From Vampirovibrio sp041737375 (GTDB taxonomy: Bacteria; Cyanobacteriota; Vampirovibrionia; Vampirovibrionales; Vampirovibrionaceae), in contig NZ_JBGSRV010000003.1 in the NCBI RefSeq assembly GCF_041737375.1, positions 1 through 64,000 of the forward strand: a stretch of DNA of 64,000 nt, written 5' to 3'. The notes under the pieces were generated by a model, which searched no databases, had not been told where the DNA came from, and saw only the letters and a program-made list of their open reading frames with translations. Both the position numbers and the translations under genes were made by a program. Positions 63,378-64,000 of this stretch are shown here, one piece after another. Numbering within the stretch: position 1 is the stretch's first letter; every line of letters starts with the position of its first letter.

Positions 63378-64000
63378 TTAGCTCACGGCGGTTTTCAAAA
63401 TACATTCTACCAGTTCATCGTACCCGATTCCCATGGCTTTGGCCTGTGCGGGCAGGTCGCTCAGGTTGGTCATGCCCGGAATGGTGTTGATTTCCAGAAT
63501 GTAAAACTGGTTATCCGCATCCACCACAAAATCAATGCGAGAGACGCCCCGGCATCCGGCGGCCAAATGGGCCAGCAAGGTGGCATCCTGAATAGCCTGC
63601 GTGGTTGGCTCATCCAGCTCGGCGGGCAAAATAAATTCAGTGCCGCCCTCCGTATACTTGGCTTCCAGGTCGTACCATTCAGACTGGGTGGGCCGCAGCT
63701 CCAGAATGGGCGTGACGTTGGGCTCTCCGCCAACTTCCACCACCCCGACGGTGAGAGACTTTCCATAAACATATTGCTCCACCATCACCTCATCGGCGTA
63801 GGTGAAGGCGGTTTTCAAGGCCGCTTTCAGGTCATCGGGCTGATCCACCTTGCTCATGCCAATGCTGGATCCCTCATTAATGGGCTTCACCATCACCGGG
63901 TACCGCAAGGGCATGGGCACCGGCTTGCCGTTCAGCACACTGGACTTCAACACCACCGAGTCAATCACCGGCAACCCGGCGTCTTTCAAAACACTTTTGG
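63378..64000 (-). CDS. ddl: D-alanine-D-alanine ligase, C-terminal part (5' end outside window)
   Basis: The frame stays open through base 64000, so the first about 100 residues are missing. The ATP-grasp part is clear: YPVMVKPINEGSSIGMSKV, VEQYVYGKSLTVGVV, and the metal-binding end SRIDFVV-D-A-D and LEINTIPGMT. It joins two D-Ala for peptidoglycan precursors. Directly followed by ftsQ. Confidence 0.95.
   Translation of the reverse strand, partial: KSVLKDAGLPVIDSVVLKSSVLNGKPVPMPLRYPVMVKPINEGSSIGMSKVDQPDDLKAALKTAFTYADEVMVEQYVYGKSLTVGVVEVGGEPNVTPILELRPTQSEWYDLEAKYTEGGTEFILPAELDEPTTQAIQDATLLAHLAAGCRGVSRIDFVVDADNQFYILEINTIPGMTNLSDLPAQAKAMGIGYDELVECILKTAVS

Overview
The window is about 64 kb of a bacterial chromosome with roughly half G+C, dense coding and few gaps. 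It looks Gram-negative: there is a TolC/adaptor/RND efflux operon, lipoprotein signals, an S-layer-homology (SLH) protein and a prepilin. The mix of cyanobacteria-like housekeeping genes (long RecJ, SLH protein), a FlgM-like anti-sigma factor, and many unrecognised proteins with a short disordered 'P-x-V-R-F-G' N-terminus best suggests a relative of Vampirovibrio (Vampirovibrionia/Melainabacteria, the non-photosynthetic sister group of Cyanobacteria). That placement is an inference from gene content, not a database match.

Layout. 1-84 is the edge of an IS5-type transposase, next to a NarL-type response regulator (259-945, minus). A TPR protein (1344-3338) follows. 3612-18044 is the most unusual region. 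It holds a glycogen/starch synthase-like GT5 enzyme with coiled-coil additions, then a convergent three-gene operon with TGATG overlaps (two paralogous membrane proteins plus a small GH13 enzyme), then a divergent 1458-residue GH13-like protein with a very large insertion, and an SLC45/sucrose-transporter-like MFS permease. Together they look like an alpha-glucan or oligosaccharide synthesis, remodelling and transport module. Most of its cytosolic members carry the FG-type N-terminal tag.

18.1-22.4 kb holds an ABC-F ATPase, a small membrane protein and typA. 22.5-31 kb is a minus-strand block: a His-rich secreted protein, a CsoR-type copper sensor with a recognisable CsoR operator between the two, an RND efflux operon (outer-membrane channel, adaptor, pump), and the SLH protein. 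recQ, gyrB, a cluster of dRS3-like palindromic repeats, nth, an M23 peptidase and obgE follow (31-39.8 kb).

39.9-49.3 kb holds mostly small unrecognised genes plus a polar amino-acid ABC transporter (binding protein and two permeases, no ATPase), two Fur-like boxes, a prepilin and a FlgM-like protein. tRNA-Ser(GGA), ligA, recJ and apt come next. A zinc-ribbon protein with a prion-like Gly/Pro/Gln/Tyr/Arg tract and a duplicated helical module follows, then a 186-nt rod-folding ncRNA candidate (6S-like), split serine dehydratase genes and another FG-tagged unknown. The window ends with dapB, ftsQ and a truncated ddl on the minus strand.

Most promising for novelty: the shared N-terminal FG tag, the glucan cluster with its remodelled GT5 and GH13 proteins, the CsoR/His-rich pair, and the 6S-like RNA candidate.
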